A DNA stretch of 64,000 nt from Corallium rubrum (GCA_964035015.1 OZ036002.1:6404143-6468142); one strand, 5' to 3'; counted from the first letter of the stretch, positions 27,001 to 41,637 are shown. Notes: generated by a model not told the origin, from the letters alone. Made by a program: numbers and translations.

Positions 27001-30000
27001 TTTTCTCAAAAATATTAAATCCCCGCCCATTAACACCGCTTCAAAGTTTGTACCTCTATAACTGTGACCGTGCATTAGGGACATGGTGCGAGTTTACTGT
27101 GTGACGTCACGGTCGGAACCGAACTTCTGACTATTTAGTGTGTTTTTGGTATTGCGTCTCTTAAACCTTTATTTAAGCAATGAAAACTTTAGATATATTC
27201 ATCAATATGTTCCAAGATGGTTCGTCTGACTCAGACCCGGCGGAAGAAATGTCGGTGTTCCGACTGTGACGCAAATGTGACGTAGATCCATCAATTAGAG
27301 CCCAGGCCCAAGAAAACGGTCTAACTTTCAAAATGGCGGGATTTGGGCTGATTTGGCCAACTTCGGAGCGCTGTTAATGGGCGAGCATTTAATATTTTTG
27401 AGAAAAAATTTCGGGAAACATTTTCTTTTAACCTAAGTTATTTAAATATGTAAAGATCCCGCAGGCCATAGAGGCACTTTAAAAACAAATACAATTCGTA
27501 AATTTAGTACCTCAGTTACACTCCATATATTATTTTAAATGCATTAGCTATGATTCTTAAATTTAATACACTTCATGCAATCCACAGTAGACAGTAGAAT
27601 AGTAACGTAATTTTGTTTTTTTTTATTATCCTACAGAAACTATCAAAGGCTAAAACGATTTTTGGGCTATTAGAAATTTAGAAATATATATTTTACTATT
27701 TTATGCATCTTTGCAGGGCTTTATTGTTCACTGTACGTTTTAATTTTTGCTTTTTACTGCTTTTTACTTAACTTTTGTTTTGTATATAATCTTTCAGGGC
27801 ATGGAGGGAACGCAAACATCACTTCTTGTTGATATTTATCAATACTTAGAGCGGAACAAAAAATTAGGAATTGAACGAGAGGAATTAAAGAGAAACGAGA
27901 GAGAACTAGAAGCTCAGAAAATGGCGGAGAAGAAAAATGAAGTTGGGAATAGCGAGGTTGATGGAACAACTAATGATACACCAGTGCAGACAAACGACTT
28001 TAGTTCCCAAACATTGGTTGATCAACTAGAAAGTGCTGTTCTGGAGAATTGTGTGAGAGATGATAGTTCTGAAGAAGGAAACTCGAGGTTTACTGTGAGC
28101 AAAGTAAATGACTTGAAGCACGAAAACAGTGTAAAGTACTGTAGGAATGAACTTGAGAGTGTTGAGAACAACCTGGAGGGAAAAGATGTAGTTTTTGAAG
28201 AAATAAAGGATGCACCAGAAGGACGTCAGTTCGAGGTCGTAGAAAAGACTATTAATCATAAAATAGAAGATGAAATAACTGAGTTCATTGACGAATCACC
28301 AGCTGACGACAACGAAGGTATTTATTCTAGTTGTATAATCTAGTAATATTATTGCTGTGAATTTCTTAGAGAAGATAGTTATAAATAAGCTATGGGGGTC
28401 ACCTGTGAGGGAGATTTGAAGTTAGAACAACACATATAGAAGTTATTACTCTACTCCACTTCACTCCACTCTAGTCTACAGTCTACTCCACTCTATCATA
28501 CTTCATTCTACTTCAGTCTACTCCATCTACTCCATCTACTCTACCCTACTCTACTCTACTCTACTCCACTCCACTCCACTCCACTCCACTCCACTCCGCT
28601 CCACTCCACTCCACTTTACTCTACCCTACCCTACGCTACTCTACTCTACTCCACGCCACTCTATTCTACTCTACTCTACTCCACTCCACTCCACTCCACT
28701 CCACGCCACGCCACGCCACCCCACCCCACCCCACCCCACCCCACCCCACCCCACCCCACCCCACGCCACGCCACGCCACGCCACCCCACCCCACCCCACC
28801 CCACTCCACTCCACTCCACTCCACTCTACTCTACTCTACTCTACTCTACTCTACATAAATTATTAAAAAAATATTATAATTTAGATTACAATAAATTATA
28901 TTAACCAGTGGAGCTGAATACAGAGAGCAGATTTGAACAGGAACTTAGAGAATAATGCATATATTTTAGTTTCATTGTCTAGATAATTGTATAGCTTTCA
29001 ATGGCCTTTTAATGTTTTTTTGTAATCAGAGCTCGTTTTTGTTTTTGCTTTCAGTGAATTAAACATTAATGTAATTTTAGATATCTCTGGTCCTGAAGAT
29101 TTTGAAAAAGAGTTAGATGAACTTCTGGCTAATGTATCTGGAGTAAATATTGATTTAACAGAATTACCTTCCCAAGATGCTGATGGTAGGTTGCGTGCAA
29201 ACCTTGGTTCAAATGTATTTAGACATCCGTATAAGGTGCAGGCTTGATAGGAGTAAGCTATGAAAAATCAGGTTTTTATAAGTAATAGCATAAAAGAGGT
29301 GTATTAGCTATTAAACGTCCCGCTCGATGAGGCCCGAGGGATTTTACTAAATGACCCAAATCGAGCGGGACGTTTAATAGCTAACGCACCTCTTTTTATG
29401 CTATTCCTTTGTAACATCATGTTTGAATATCAGGGAATTTCTTTTGTTTGCGGGAATTTCGTTTGTTGTCACCTCCGTTGACGTCAAACCGGGTATGATT
29501 AGTTGATTTGAATACAAATGAAAGAGAAATAGGTATCTTTATTCAAATATTCTGAACAATAAAATGTGTTGGAACATCACTGCTAGTTTTCTTTAAAGCT
29601 GTTTATCTAAAAACACGACAAATAAAAGCCGGACTGGTGTAAATAAGAAGGCCAAGAAGCGACACGAAAAAGTCAACAGGTAAGGTAAACAGCATACTCC
29701 GAAGACGAAAACAACGCTAGAAGCTTAAAAATAAAATGAACCAATAGCCATATAATAAATTCCTTATTAACCTCGTTTGCTCGGTCTGTACTGGAAAGTA
29801 TTTGCCCTCGGTTTTATCGCACAAACCTCGCTCCTTCGTCGCTCGGTCTGTACGAAAACCTCAGGCAAATACTTTCTCGTACAGACCTCGCACTCGGTTA
29901 ATAAGTCTTTAATATATATTTTTTAAATCTCTTTATTTCACACTTTTTTTTAAAATTTGTTTTAGATTTCTGGAATAAAGACTTGCATGGAATTTTGGAG

Positions 30001-30015
30001 TCTTCTGTCAACTAA
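15054..30015 (+). CDS. PPP1R37: PPP1R37 orthologue, leucine-rich repeat PP1 regulatory subunit
   Basis: Complete 13-exon CDS of 667 aa: 15054-15288, 16748-16845, 16941-16986, 17101-17201, 18549-18668, 19361-19511, 19634-19779, 20739-20861, 21951-22092, 26163-26329, 27798-28317, 29081-29185, 29966-30015. All junctions are GT..AG and the phases agree throughout. Residues 56-59 are KVSF, the RVxF-type docking motif for protein phosphatase 1, in the conserved context FPNDEDLVS..VEPVDPW. Leucine-rich repeats span about residues 110-440 (LDIENTNLED, LVLWNNQIT, LNIGHNRLGNDGI, LRLDLREND). Exon 11 is charged and acidic, and the end carries the conserved EKELDELLANVSG segment. The family inhibits PP1 in vertebrates. 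The start is the first in-frame ATG, four codons after a TTG. Introns are loaded with repeats. Confidence 0.92.
15289..16257 (+). other. PPP1R37 intron 1, first part
   Basis: AT-rich intron with no gene or clear repeat, apart from CAGTCAAAGTGGAAATACCT near 15908 and its inverted match near 16200, which suggest a degraded foldback of about 300 bp. Confidence 0.4.
16258..16673. mobile_element. TA-type MITE in PPP1R37 intron 1
   Basis: Ends TACCGTAGAATCCTGAAAGT and ACTTTCGGGATTCTACGGTA form terminal inverted repeats that include the TA. The interior is full of GAAAGTAGC(A/G)GCCCCC repeats. Confidence 0.75.
17210..18490 (+). repeat. GGTGAT/GGTGTT-rich minisatellite in PPP1R37 intron 4
   Basis: Degenerate triplet and hexamer array (GGTGATGGTG, GGTGTTGG, AGTAGTGG). 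A higher-order period is marked by recurring GTGATAGCTAAGTAGTGG or GATAGTTAAGTAGTGG. The array is split by a SINE at 17357-17690. Confidence 0.85.
17357..17690 (-). mobile_element. 5S rRNA-derived SINE, minus strand
   Basis: Read on the minus strand, GGTTAGTACTTGGATGGGTG ACC preceded by AAGCCCGGTTAGAC matches the internal promoter region of 5S rRNA (A box and C box). It is followed by a body of about 240 nt and an A/T-rich tail (AAATAAATAAAAATAAAAA). The element interrupts the GT-rich minisatellite, so it is younger than the array. The 5S-headed SINE class is known as SINE3; membership is inference. Confidence 0.7.
18735..19305 (+). repeat. 15-bp minisatellite in PPP1R37 intron 5
   Basis: About 38 units of GTGCTGTACGATATG with variation at a few fixed positions. 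Because the unit is 15 bp and lacks stops, long open frames run through in several frames on both strands; none is a gene. Confidence 0.95.
20025..20258. mobile_element. 234-bp MITE in PPP1R37 intron 7
   Basis: About 48-nt inverted ends: TAAGCC.TAATCAAA.GAGAACGCA.GTCATCGCAAGTTGGCAGTCA at the left and its complement at the right. Confidence 0.8.
21317..21882. mobile_element. TA-type MITE in PPP1R37 intron 8
   Basis: Ends TACAGTCAACTCTCGTTATA and its near complement at 21855-21882. Subterminal TGTCCGTAATAGCGAGAGT repeats occur at both ends. CAGT-start ends with TA duplication are typical of pogo/mariner elements. Confidence 0.8.
22195..22451 (+). repeat. CTCAGACCTA decamer array, left part
   Basis: About 25 copies of ACTCAGACCT or ACTTAGACCT. 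The array resumes at 25791 on the other side of the foldback element. Confidence 0.9.
22452..25790. mobile_element. Second large foldback element, about 3.3 kb, in PPP1R37 intron 9
   Basis: Outer arms of about 290 bp (ATGCCTAAAATTAGGCTAG at 22456 and its complement ending near 25784) are inverted copies. Inside each lies a tandem array of units of about 65-75 bp (ATAGAGTAATGGTAATAAGG and its complement) at 22740-23760 and 24600-25500, then a unique centre of about 840 bp at 23765-24600. A 10-bp variant unit CTCATACCTA occurs on both sides (22442-22451, 25791-25800), suggesting a target duplication, although the flanking decamer array could produce this by chance. No transposase was seen. Confidence 0.8.
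25791..25960 (+). repeat. CTCAGACCTA decamer array, right part
   Basis: The same decamer as 22195-22451, in the same orientation. Confidence 0.85.
25984..26042 (-). repeat. Fragment of a dispersed hairpin repeat
   Basis: Contains TTTGCTCTATCTAAAACACT GCCTA, the complement of AGGCAGTGTTTTAGATAGAG found at 36774, 62717 and 62837. Confidence 0.65.
26372..26883. mobile_element. TA-type MITE with a possible pogo transposase remnant
   Basis: Inverted ends TACCGTGAATGTTCGATTTA GCGCCGC and its complement (TACCGTAAATG..). Inside, the minus strand of about 26565-26745 stays open and reads SLEFFAGQGREVLRSQLSIL followed by a strongly acidic tail (SDSDVEDASD, DDDKEGDD), resembling the acidic C-terminus of Tigger/pogo transposases. 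Deletion derivative is inference. It lies in PPP1R37 intron 10. Confidence 0.65.
26935..27482. mobile_element. TTAA-flanked MITE, copy 1
   Basis: TTAAAGTGCCTCTATGG at the left and CCATAGAGGCACTTTAA at the right, with inverted arms of about 90 nt and TTAA at both edges, as with piggyBac insertions. A perfect CRE lies at 27102-27109. Confidence 0.75.
28452..28852 (+). repeat. Pentamer satellite (ACTCC/ACCCC/ACTCT) in PPP1R37 intron 11
   Basis: CTACTC, CCACTC, CCACCC and CCACGC blocks follow one another in homogeneous runs, as if variants had been expanded locally. Confidence 0.9.
29284..29405. mobile_element. 122-bp hairpin MITE in PPP1R37 intron 12
   Basis: AATAGCATAAAAGAGGTG..TTAGCTATTAAACGTCCCGCTCGAT is inverted at the right end. 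A second inverted repeat follows at about 29762-29905 (TTATTAACCTCG..CGGTCTGTAC). Confidence 0.75.
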
Positions 30016-31600
30016 TGAACACGATCAATGTCTAGCGGTAGCATATATTTATAGTTATCATCATTCGTATTGAATTCGCAATATTTTATAAAATAATTTG
30101 GATTCGCGATACATATACGCAGTCCAGATTATAAACTGACTTATTAAATAATCGTTTCTGCGGTTGATATATTTCGTTGATGAAGATTTTAAATACAATC
30201 TACCGCGCAAACAATGATTTGATTGACAAAAATTGAAGGAATATTTCTAGTGGGTCGTATTAAGTAATGTGTAAATTAAATGTACAAAGGTTGAGATTAC
30301 GTCGTTATTTCTATGACAGTAAATTAATCGTTAGAACTTTAATATTAGTAGATAAAATTAACTTAGAGTTCTAGTTGAAACAATATGATAGAATTTAATC
30401 AAGGTTTTGTAATTCATACATAAAATATTAGTAGTTGAGTCTTTGTTAGTTTATTTGGTGGAAATTGATCTTACCTTGTTGACTATACTACCCCTGATGT
30501 TGCTGTTCGTTATAGAGTAGAGTGTCATGAAGAAATTGTGGGAGGCGCCTTCTCGTGCGCTTGCGTACTCCTCACCCGCTCGACTAATTCTGAGAAAAAT
30601 TGAGGGACTACTCGTACTACATCTTCGCTGCGCAGTAAATAATAACATTATGTAATATTTAAAAGATGAGCAGCAGTGTTTTATCATTCAAAACACGAGT
30701 TATCATTCAAAACACGAGGCAATAGCCAAGTTGATAAAACACGTACTGCGAGTGTTTTGACTAATAGCTTCAAAAACGATCCATTTGCTAAGTTCATTGG
30801 CGTAGTAATTTTGAAAAATAACGTTGTCTAAGCCGAGAAAATCAAAGCTAAAGTTTATGTAAATCAGGAGGTTTCTTTATCAGATAAAACCACGGACATG
30901 GTACTGATTTACTTTGTGATTTCCTCATGAAAACAAGCTCTCTCAAAAATAAGTTTCCTCTTAGACACAAATTCCCCTGCATATGTATATAATATATAAA
31001 ATAAATACAATATAGAAACGATTCTTACCAAACATTCAAATTCATTAAAATAGAAAGATTTCATTCAAAATATTTACAGTATATCAATATGAGTAAAATA
31101 GTCGCACAAAAAAATCAGCTCGACATTATACTTAAAACATACAATTAAAAGATTCAAAAATGAAGTAAATAAAAATAAAGTTATAATCACCATTCAAAAT
31201 ATAAAAATAATTCAAAATATTGCCCGCAATACTCTATACTACCCATGTAAATATTTTACTACTTTATACCATTATAAATGTTATTAATATGATAATTATT
31301 AAATGTTAAATACCATAATAAAAAATTTAGTCCAATCTTCTAGTATACCGTAGTACTTTAGAATTAGTAGAACTTCACTGTAGAATTTCTAGCATATTAC
31401 TTAGCCCTAAAGCCACTAATTCTATGATACCAATGCCTATGTCAATGGAAAACACATACAAAAGAACGTATACAGAAGTTATAAGTTGTATAAAACCAGA
31501 CTCTCCTCCTTAGGTCTGTGGCAACTGATAAAAAAGATTAGATCAAGTTTAGATCTATCTCTTCATACTTTGACAGCAGATCTTTTTTCCAAACGTGGGA
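30016..31600. other. Intergenic between PPP1R37 and bZIP gene 1
   Basis: Convergent gene ends. Very AT-rich with no gene seen. It contains a copy of the dispersed GATGAAACACTCC-family repeat at about 30690-30935, shared with 10320-10560. Confidence 0.5.
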
Positions 31601-31625
31601 GGTATAAAAAAGTCTTTTCTTTCTC

Positions 31626-34741
<3,116 letters not shown>

Positions 34742-34765
34742 TTCTTCCAAACCTGATTAACCACG

Positions 34766-34775
34766 GTTTATAAAA
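34766..34775 (-). promoter_or_regulatory. TATA box candidate upstream of bZIP gene 1
   Basis: The minus strand reads TTTTTATAAACC, about 30 nt before the proposed ATG at 34741. This would place transcription start near the ATG, so either the leader is very short or this is not the true first exon. Confidence 0.35.
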
Positions 34776-34779
34776 AGCG

Positions 34780-36101
34780 AATCTCTCGTAGGACAAGCGA
34801 ATATTTCCTCACAAAAACTCATAATGATGACAACGCAATAATAATCTTTTGTTACATTTTAAAAGTTCAAGGTTACGGAAGTCGTGAAATGAGGTAAATA
34901 TTTAATCAGATGCTTGATTTGGTTAGGCCATTGCTGGTGGCAAGATGGCAAAATGGACCAATTGTAGTGTTTTACGTTGATAGAAAGGTCAAGTTGGTTA
35001 ATATCTGCACGCTTCACTAGATATTCACAATAAAAACTAAACAGTTATTCATAATAATACTTTATATTGAGCATTGCCGGTTTACTCATTCATTCTATTG
35101 TGAAAAAGAGTCTAAAAACTATTCGTGTTTTTATTATAGAAGAAATTATATTGATCAGGATCATATTTATAGACGATGATATAGAACTACATTGCTGGTA
35201 TATACCAGTGCGTTTGCCATCAGAAGTGGCCTTTTAGATATAACCCTTTGATCTTTTGGCAACTGAACCAATTCCACAAGAACCATTTCTTCTTATGTAT
35301 AGGTAAAAAGATTTGCCCCATGTAGTTACATTCCTTTCAATTAATTAAATAATTCGATTCTGAAGATAGTTTGTCGGTAAAGAAACCCCAGAAACGTCAG
35401 ACAAGAGAGATATTTTTTACAATATTCTGAAAGAATGGGTATCATACTAAATTCGTTTTAATGTTTTATTGTATTATGAAGTCGAAGGTGAAAGGATAAT
35501 AAAGCATCATGAAAAGCTTGGCTTTAAGTCATGAAAGTCTTTTAGTGCCATTAAAGATATTTAAATAGTCCGTAGTTCCATTTTCTTTGCTAGTTTTAAT
35601 GAGTTAAATGACAATGTCCTTTCATGCTCACGTGTTTCTACTAATGTAAACATTACTTAGAGAGATGGTTTATAACTCATTCCTGTCCGAGGGCTTCCCA
35701 GAGGTGAATAAAATCGTCTGGTGTTAGCCAGAATAAAATACTAAAGACCAATTCGGATAGGAAAAAGTTAAACAAGTAGGCAATATTATTTTTATAGATA
35801 TCCAGTCAAATAGTCAAGCATGATTTATGTGATCAATTTAGTTCGTTTTTCTGATTTAGATTTACATTTGTGAGATTTGACTAAATAGTAGGTTTAGAAT
35901 CACGACGAGGGTTATTAAGTAAGCAATAAGGTCAGGATTCAGTGTTTTATTTTATGAAATTATCTGGCTTGGGATTTTGGATTTGTTGTGTTTGGCTTTA
36001 TTTTATTAGAATTGTTAGGTGAAGTTTAGTTTGGTTAGAATTGATTTGGGTAGGTTTGTACTATTAGATCAAAAGGAAATAGGATTTGGAAATTTTAATT
36101 A

Positions 36102-36103
<2 letters not shown>
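34780..36103. other. Intergenic, no gene seen
   Basis: AT-rich, without recognisable coding sequence. An (AT)n run follows at about 36104-36151. Confidence 0.4.
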
Positions 36104-36153
<50 letters not shown>

Positions 36154-36560
36154 TCATATTATATACAGTACCTGTATAATTATGTGAGTCAAAGTAGGGT
36201 TTATAACGAAGAACTTTGTCAATTTTAAAATGGGAGGGGGAGAAGAAAGGGAATTACTTACGTAATTTATAACCGCAGGAAATCTTGTTACCCAATCTTC
36301 CGAGCTATATGGGCTCGTATTACTATTACTAGGCAGTTTACTAGTTGAGAGTTATTAAGCTAAAGTTGATTTTTGGGGAAGGATGTAAAGCAGAGAAATT
36401 AACGCATGCGTACTAGTGCCCGCCACTAAATTGCAATTAAATGTCGTCATTATACAGATCACCTATGCAAAGTGTGTGACCTTATGTGCCACAAATGTTC
36501 TGCAACATTTAAGTATTATGGCTAATGATTTTCCGGGCGGAAAACGTAAACTAATTATAA

Positions 36561-36686
36561 AGATAAGAGCCCAGCTCAAAATTCTGAAATGCAAAGCCAT
36601 AAATAACAAAGTCAAAACCTTTTAAAATGTTTTGACTTTGTTATTTATGGCTTTGCATTTAAGAATTTTGAGCTGGGCTCTTATCT
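36561..36686. mobile_element. Near-perfect hairpin, 126 bp
   Basis: AGATAAGAGCCCAGCTCAAA and the following 38 bases recur as the exact or near-exact complement after a loop of about 10 nt. Confidence 0.8.
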
Positions 36687-36759
36687 ATATAAGTATTATA
36701 TTAACATATTATTGTCACTTATTTTAGAACCAGCTCGAAGGACGGTAGAAATTCTTAAG

Positions 36760-36935
36760 TAGAGTGCTGTGTAGGCAGTGTTTTAGATAGAGCAAAGAAA
36801 AAAAGATAAACTACCGAGAATAGTTTTGACAACGAAATACTTGCGTTTTGAGCAGAGCCCTTTATCAGAGTAAAATGCAATGAAGGGCTCTGCTTGAAAC
36901 GTCATTATTTCGTTATCAAAACTAATCTCGGCTGT
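36760..36935 (+). repeat. Dispersed hairpin repeat (AGGCAGTGTTTTAGATAGAG family)
   Basis: Shares AGGCAGTGTTTTAGATAGAG CAAAG, then AATAGTTTT.A.AACGAAATA and GAGCAGAGCC with 62707-62880, and with the fragment near 63476. The inner CTTCATTGCATTTTACTCTG part forms a short hairpin. Confidence 0.7.
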
Positions 36936-36959
36936 TTACCATCTTTTTAGGGCCTGTTC

Positions 36960-37451
36960 ATATGATCCCGGTAAGCGAGACGAAATATTTCACGCGTTCA
37001 TATGGCAATTTCATCCCGCCTACCGATGGCATTTAAGTGTATAAGTTACTAAAATTAGCACGCCGAGAAATTCCTACGATTTGGCAAAATATCTAATATT
37101 CGCGATTTTGTTGTTTTAATGGGTTGGTTTGGGTAAAAAATCGTTGTTTTAACAACAAATTTGTTATTTGTCTGTAAAGGAACCATAAATTCCATAAAAA
37201 TCGTCGAATCAAAGCGAAAAATTCCAATTTGTGTTTCTTGACTTTACCCCATTAAGCGGGATGGCATGTTCATATGGGAAAATTTTCATCCCGCCTACCT
37301 ATGGTCTCGGTAAAATCTGCCGAGATCTCGATAGGCGGGCCAGCCCGCTAGCTCATATGAACGCAATGCAAATTTTAATAGGAAAATAACTACGAGGCGA
37401 GATCCCCAGTAAGCGGGACATCTCGCTTACCGGGATCATATGAACAGGCCC
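36960..37451. mobile_element. PIF/Harbinger-type MITE
   Basis: Inverted ends GGGCCTGTTCATATGATCCC GGTAAGCGAGA and complement, flanked by the 3-bp duplication TTA (36957-36959, 37452-37454), as in PIF/Harbinger elements. Internal repeats of TCATCCCGCCTACC.ATGG. No transposase. Confidence 0.8.
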
Positions 37452-38139
37452 TTACTTTGCAATATAATTAGTTTGACCATTAGTTGGACGACATAAGTAG
37501 TACGATTAGGATATAAACATTACAGAGATTATATTGAGAATTGCTTTAAATCAGGCTCGAAGGACCATGTCCAATATCAGTTAGTTGGACCATTACTACA
37601 CCAAGTTTAATCAAGATTTTTTATTTCAAACAATTTCCGTACAATGTTTAATTTATTCAATTAATTTAACATTGTATACATGGTTTCGTACCGTTAAGAT
37701 AAAGCTACAGTAGTCTACTGTATTTTAAACGTATTTTAAACTTACTATTTTTTATTTGCACCAGTAAACACATTATAGTAGGATTTAACATCTGCTAAAG
37801 CTCTTAGTTGACATATATCTACCAAGGTTTGCTTTTGTTATTCAATCTACTCTATGTGCACTATCTAAGATTCATGGATATCTTGCAAAATGGAACTTAC
37901 TACACTCTGACCATTTCTTGCAAGGCGATTACTTTGCCAACTCTAATTTAACTCTTCAATCTAAGACTGTTATCTCTAATAGACCACCTCTCGCAAGCAA
38001 CTATCTTTCCCGACAACAAGGGCTGTTGTTTGCGAAAGGTTTAACTAAACTACCATTAAAAATATTTTTCAGTCTAATGGAATTGTACCAGCAACTCTAG
38101 ATCAACTCATGATAATTTAAGACCTCTCTCATTTGTTTG

Positions 38140-38330
38140 GTTGTTGTTGCTGTTATTGTTGGTGTTGGTGTTGGTGTTGGTGGTGTTGGTGGTGGTGATG
38201 GTGGTGGTAGTGGTGATGGTGGTGATGGTGGTGTTGGTAGTGGTAGTGGTGATGTTGTTGGTGTCGTTGTTGTTGGTGTTGGTGTTGTTTGTTGTCGTTG
38301 TTGATGGTGTGGTGTTGTTGTTTATGTAAT
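38140..38330 (+). repeat. GTT/GGT-rich microsatellite
   Basis: TTGTTGGTGTTGGTGGTG-type array just downstream of the minus-strand stop of bZIP gene 2. Confidence 0.9.
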
Positions 38331-38380
38331 TTTCTTGCCATACCAGCAGCAACATAATTGTCATAACATTCAGTGATCAA

Positions 38381-40876
38381 TCACGATAAACTGTCGTTTC
38401 CAGTCTCCGTATATAGAAGACGAGTACATGGATGTGTGTCGAGCATTTTCTCAAGTTCTCTAATTTCATTGTGAAGTTTTTCAATATCAGATTCCAAATT
38501 TTTATTGCAAACTTCTAACTGTTCATAAGACTACAAAAAAAATTTAAAAATAATCATATAAGAATTATATTTCAGAACAAATATATGAATTCAATTTCTG
38601 TTTCCATATTAGCCAAACTAAAAATTAGATTGGTATTTTACCTCTAAAAGTTTCGTCACATGATCTTTTCTCTTTTTTCTGCACTTAGATGCCGCCAGTT
38701 TATTTCTTTCTCTTCGAACACGTCTTTTTTCTGCATCTTCAGAAACCATCTTGATAAACAGAACAAAAATCTTACTATACAGTCAAACTCCTATTAAGCG
38801 GCCACCCTCGGGGAATAGGCAAGTGGCCCCTTAATAGAGGTTTGACTGTAGTTATAAAAACTATAGTAAGTTGCTAATTTCTTGACGGCTAAACTAACAT
38901 TTATTACTGGATAACCCTATTAGTCATATCTACACTGTTCTCCTTAGAAGTACAGCAAGGGCCGCGCCTCATTGATCCAGTGTTACTACAGGAGAAATCC
39001 AGAGTAAATTAAACTAACTTTATTTATGCTGGATAACCCCATCAGTTATATCTAAACTGTTTACCCTAGAGGTCCAGTAAAGACCATCCCTCATTGGTCC
39101 AGTGTTACTACAGAAGGAAACCAGAGTAAACCAAACTAAACTAAGGTTATTTATACGGGGTAACCTTGTTAGTCATATCTAAACTGTTTTTATTAGAGGG
39201 CCATCTGTCATTAGTCCTGTTACTACAGGAGGAAACCGGAGTACCTGGAGAAAACCTGCAGGGTTTGCTAGTGTCAAACTGGAAACACTCTCTTCACATG
39301 CGGCCAAGGTGAAATTTTAATCTGCATCGAGCAGAAATGAAACCCAGTTCCTAAGGTCAACAGGTCAAAGGGACGTGCGCTAACCACAGTGCCACCAACA
39401 CCCAAGCAAATACTTTACTTTACAAATCTCTTCTAAGACATTCAATCCTATAATTAGTTCACCTTGGTGTTTCCGTTAGTGAAGTCATAAACGTGTTCAT
39501 GCTGTAGTGTTGGATCCATTCTGGAATCCAGGGTACGTCTGATTTCCAATCTTACGGGTGATTCCTCGTCTTTCATGGCTTCCTGAACGATAGCTTCATT
39601 GCCGTGATTCAGTCGTTCGTGTTCAATGTCGTGGTAGATAAATGTTGGTATTGATGATGTAGAGGGCTAGAGAAGGAAGATAATATATAACGAGATCAAC
39701 GCTAGGTTTCATTGAGATCTTATAGTTCTATCCTAAATGGACAATCCTAAATAGGCAATCATGTCAGGATACCTCTAGGCTCTAACCCAAGGGTTACCTC
39801 ATTACTCAGACACCCCCCCCCCCCCTCCCACACACACACACACACACACACGTTAACTTGCCACATGTACCCCTAAGAGTGGTCACGTGTACATGTGGTA
39901 CATCAGTGACGCTGAGAACCATATGTTAGATAACTATTATAGTTGACGCTTTTTCCAAGTCGTATAATAAAAAAAAAAAAAAAGAAACAAAACTTGACTC
40001 TTGCAGCACGAGAAATAATTCGTGTATCACAGATTAGGTGTGTCATTACAACGGAATGTTGATATACTGCCGGAATCTGAGCCATAAAAAAGATGTAACG
40101 TTTTTGAGCGAATTATGTTTTCCCTCGAAGGATATACAACATAATAACTACAATTAATTAAGATGATTTTTTAAGATGATTTACGAGTCGAATCGCCTTG
40201 AATGACGTCGGAGTCAGTTGACCGGAGTTGTGTTAACACTAGGTAGAGCATTTATAGTTCATATAGGATGAATTATTGATATTTTTTGTAAAGAAGTATC
40301 AAAGAATAGTTAGGTTGTTGGCTTGTTTTGATGATAACCAAGCAACTTTATGCCGTACATCCGCGCATGTGAAAATGTAATTATATATGTCAAAAATGTC
40401 TTATTCAAAAATGGCCGCCGAATTAGAATTCTTTTATGTGCATATAAATTAACCCTTATGGCCTCGTTTTAAAGTAAAAATTCTTTTGAATTTCACACAT
40501 GAAAAAACGAGTTCATAAGGGCTAATTTATATGCATGTAAAAGAATTTTAATTCGGCGCCATTTTTGAATAAGGTCTATTAATAATATCATTTATATATA
40601 ACGTGAGCCAAGTCCATTCGATTTCAATCGCTCTACAAAGACAACAGAGTCAACTAAACTACACAAATAAGTTTATTATGACATTTACATTGCCGCATAG
40701 CTTTCTTTTATTATCTAAGTTTTCTTACTCGATATGAAAGAAACTTAATTAAAAAATACTTTTTGTCACCTTACATCTGTGTAAAAGAGATATTAAGATG
40801 ATTTTAACGTTTCATATCTTACCTCAAAGACCGTTTCCAATCCTGGCATATTCACATCCATTTCGTTGAATATCAT
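38381..40876 (-). CDS. bZIP transcription factor, ATF3/JDP2-like (gene 2)
   Basis: Complete minus-strand CDS: 40876-40823 (18 codons), 39666-39463 (68), 38749-38642 (36), 38530-38381 (50 with stop); all introns phase 0; 171 aa. Exon 1 reads MIFNEMDVNMPGLETVFE. Exon 2 holds ESPVRLEIRRTLDSR, aligned with the PVKLELRFAIESRR of gene 1. Exon 3 is the basic region (EKRRVRRERNKLAASKCRKK). The zipper has leucines every seven residues from LLESYEQ to LEKMLDTHPC. Exon 2 and exon 3 have the same lengths as in gene 1, so the two are tandem paralogues. Exon 3 could be misread as starting the protein because its first codon is ATG, but the phase and the upstream exons favour the longer product. Confidence 0.88.
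38778..38850. mobile_element. 73-bp TA-type mini-MITE
   Basis: TACAGTCAAACTCCTATTAA GCGGCCAC at the left and its near complement ending TTTGACTGTA at the right, TA at both edges. Related in its terminus to 21317-21882. Confidence 0.8.
38890..39415 (-). mobile_element. SINE-like composite with three tandem units, minus strand
   Basis: Three units of about 115-120 bp (TTTAT..TGGATAACC..GTTATATCTAAACTGTT..CCAGTGTTACTACAGGAGG) are followed by a unique head. On the minus strand the head reads GGTGGCACTGTGGTTAGCGC AC, like a tRNA A box. It lies in gene 2 intron 2. The inverted relative is at 41870-42260. Confidence 0.6.
39810..39852 (+). repeat. C tract and (CA)n microsatellite
   Basis: A run of C followed by CTCCCA and about nine CA repeats in gene 2 intron 1. 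Confidence 0.85.
40400..40573. mobile_element. 174-bp hairpin MITE in gene 2 intron 1
   Basis: CTTATTCAAAAATGGCCGCC..AATTCTTTTA at the left is inverted at the right, with a second nested complement around CCTTATGGCCTCGTTTT. Confidence 0.75.
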
Positions 40877-40957
40877 TACTCCGTCCTTAATTTGGCCAGC
40901 AGAATTTAGCCGACGAAGCAACTAAGGCGATGAACTCAACACCCACTGGTACTATTC

Positions 40958-40967
40958 CTTTATAAAC
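40958..40967 (-). promoter_or_regulatory. TATA box of bZIP gene 2
   Basis: The minus strand reads TTTATAAAGG about 80 nt upstream of the start codon, a plausible core promoter spacing. Confidence 0.5.
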
Positions 40968-41467
40968 CATAAAGAAACAAATTGAGTTTTATGGCCACAA
41001 AAACCATATCACAACAGCAATGGCGATTTAGTTTCAAGTTAATTCATGATGTTTGGCCATCAATAGTGTTTTTTATTTCGTTTTTATTTAATATAAGCGG
41101 GTCACGATCCTTGAATCTGCGAGTGTTTGAAACGTTTCCGAAACACAAACATAAGAGCAGGTACCTGCCTGATGAGAGTCGCGACCAACTACTATCCTAG
41201 CTACACATCTAACCTGTTAGAGATTCCTTTCAAGTTTTATACACATCAAGATAAAACAAAAACCTTATCTTCCAGATAAACCTTCCGAGTTGAAAACTAC
41301 CACCAGATTTTGACTCAAAAATAAAAATATATCGTTGGTGGACTTCTCCATGCCTGACCAAAACGTTTGTAGTGAAATTTCAAGCGTAGGAATCAAGCTC
41401 TATTGTCTTTTTTCTATTCTTTAATAAACTAAATCTATTAATTAACAGAGGCAAAACATTGCTTGTA

Positions 41468-41637
<170 letters not shown>

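Noticed and set aside
27640-27685. Possible PPP1R37 exon after CTACAG, ending at a stop (AAACTATCAAAGGC..TAG)
   Set aside because: It would truncate the protein. The acceptor at 27796-27797 gives an exon in the same phase that leads to the conserved C-terminal segment, so the main transcript should skip it.
38642-38749. Start of bZIP gene 2 at the ATG of the basic-region exon
   Set aside because: Upstream exons in phase 0 encode the ATF3-like segment and a better start with a TATA box at a plausible distance.
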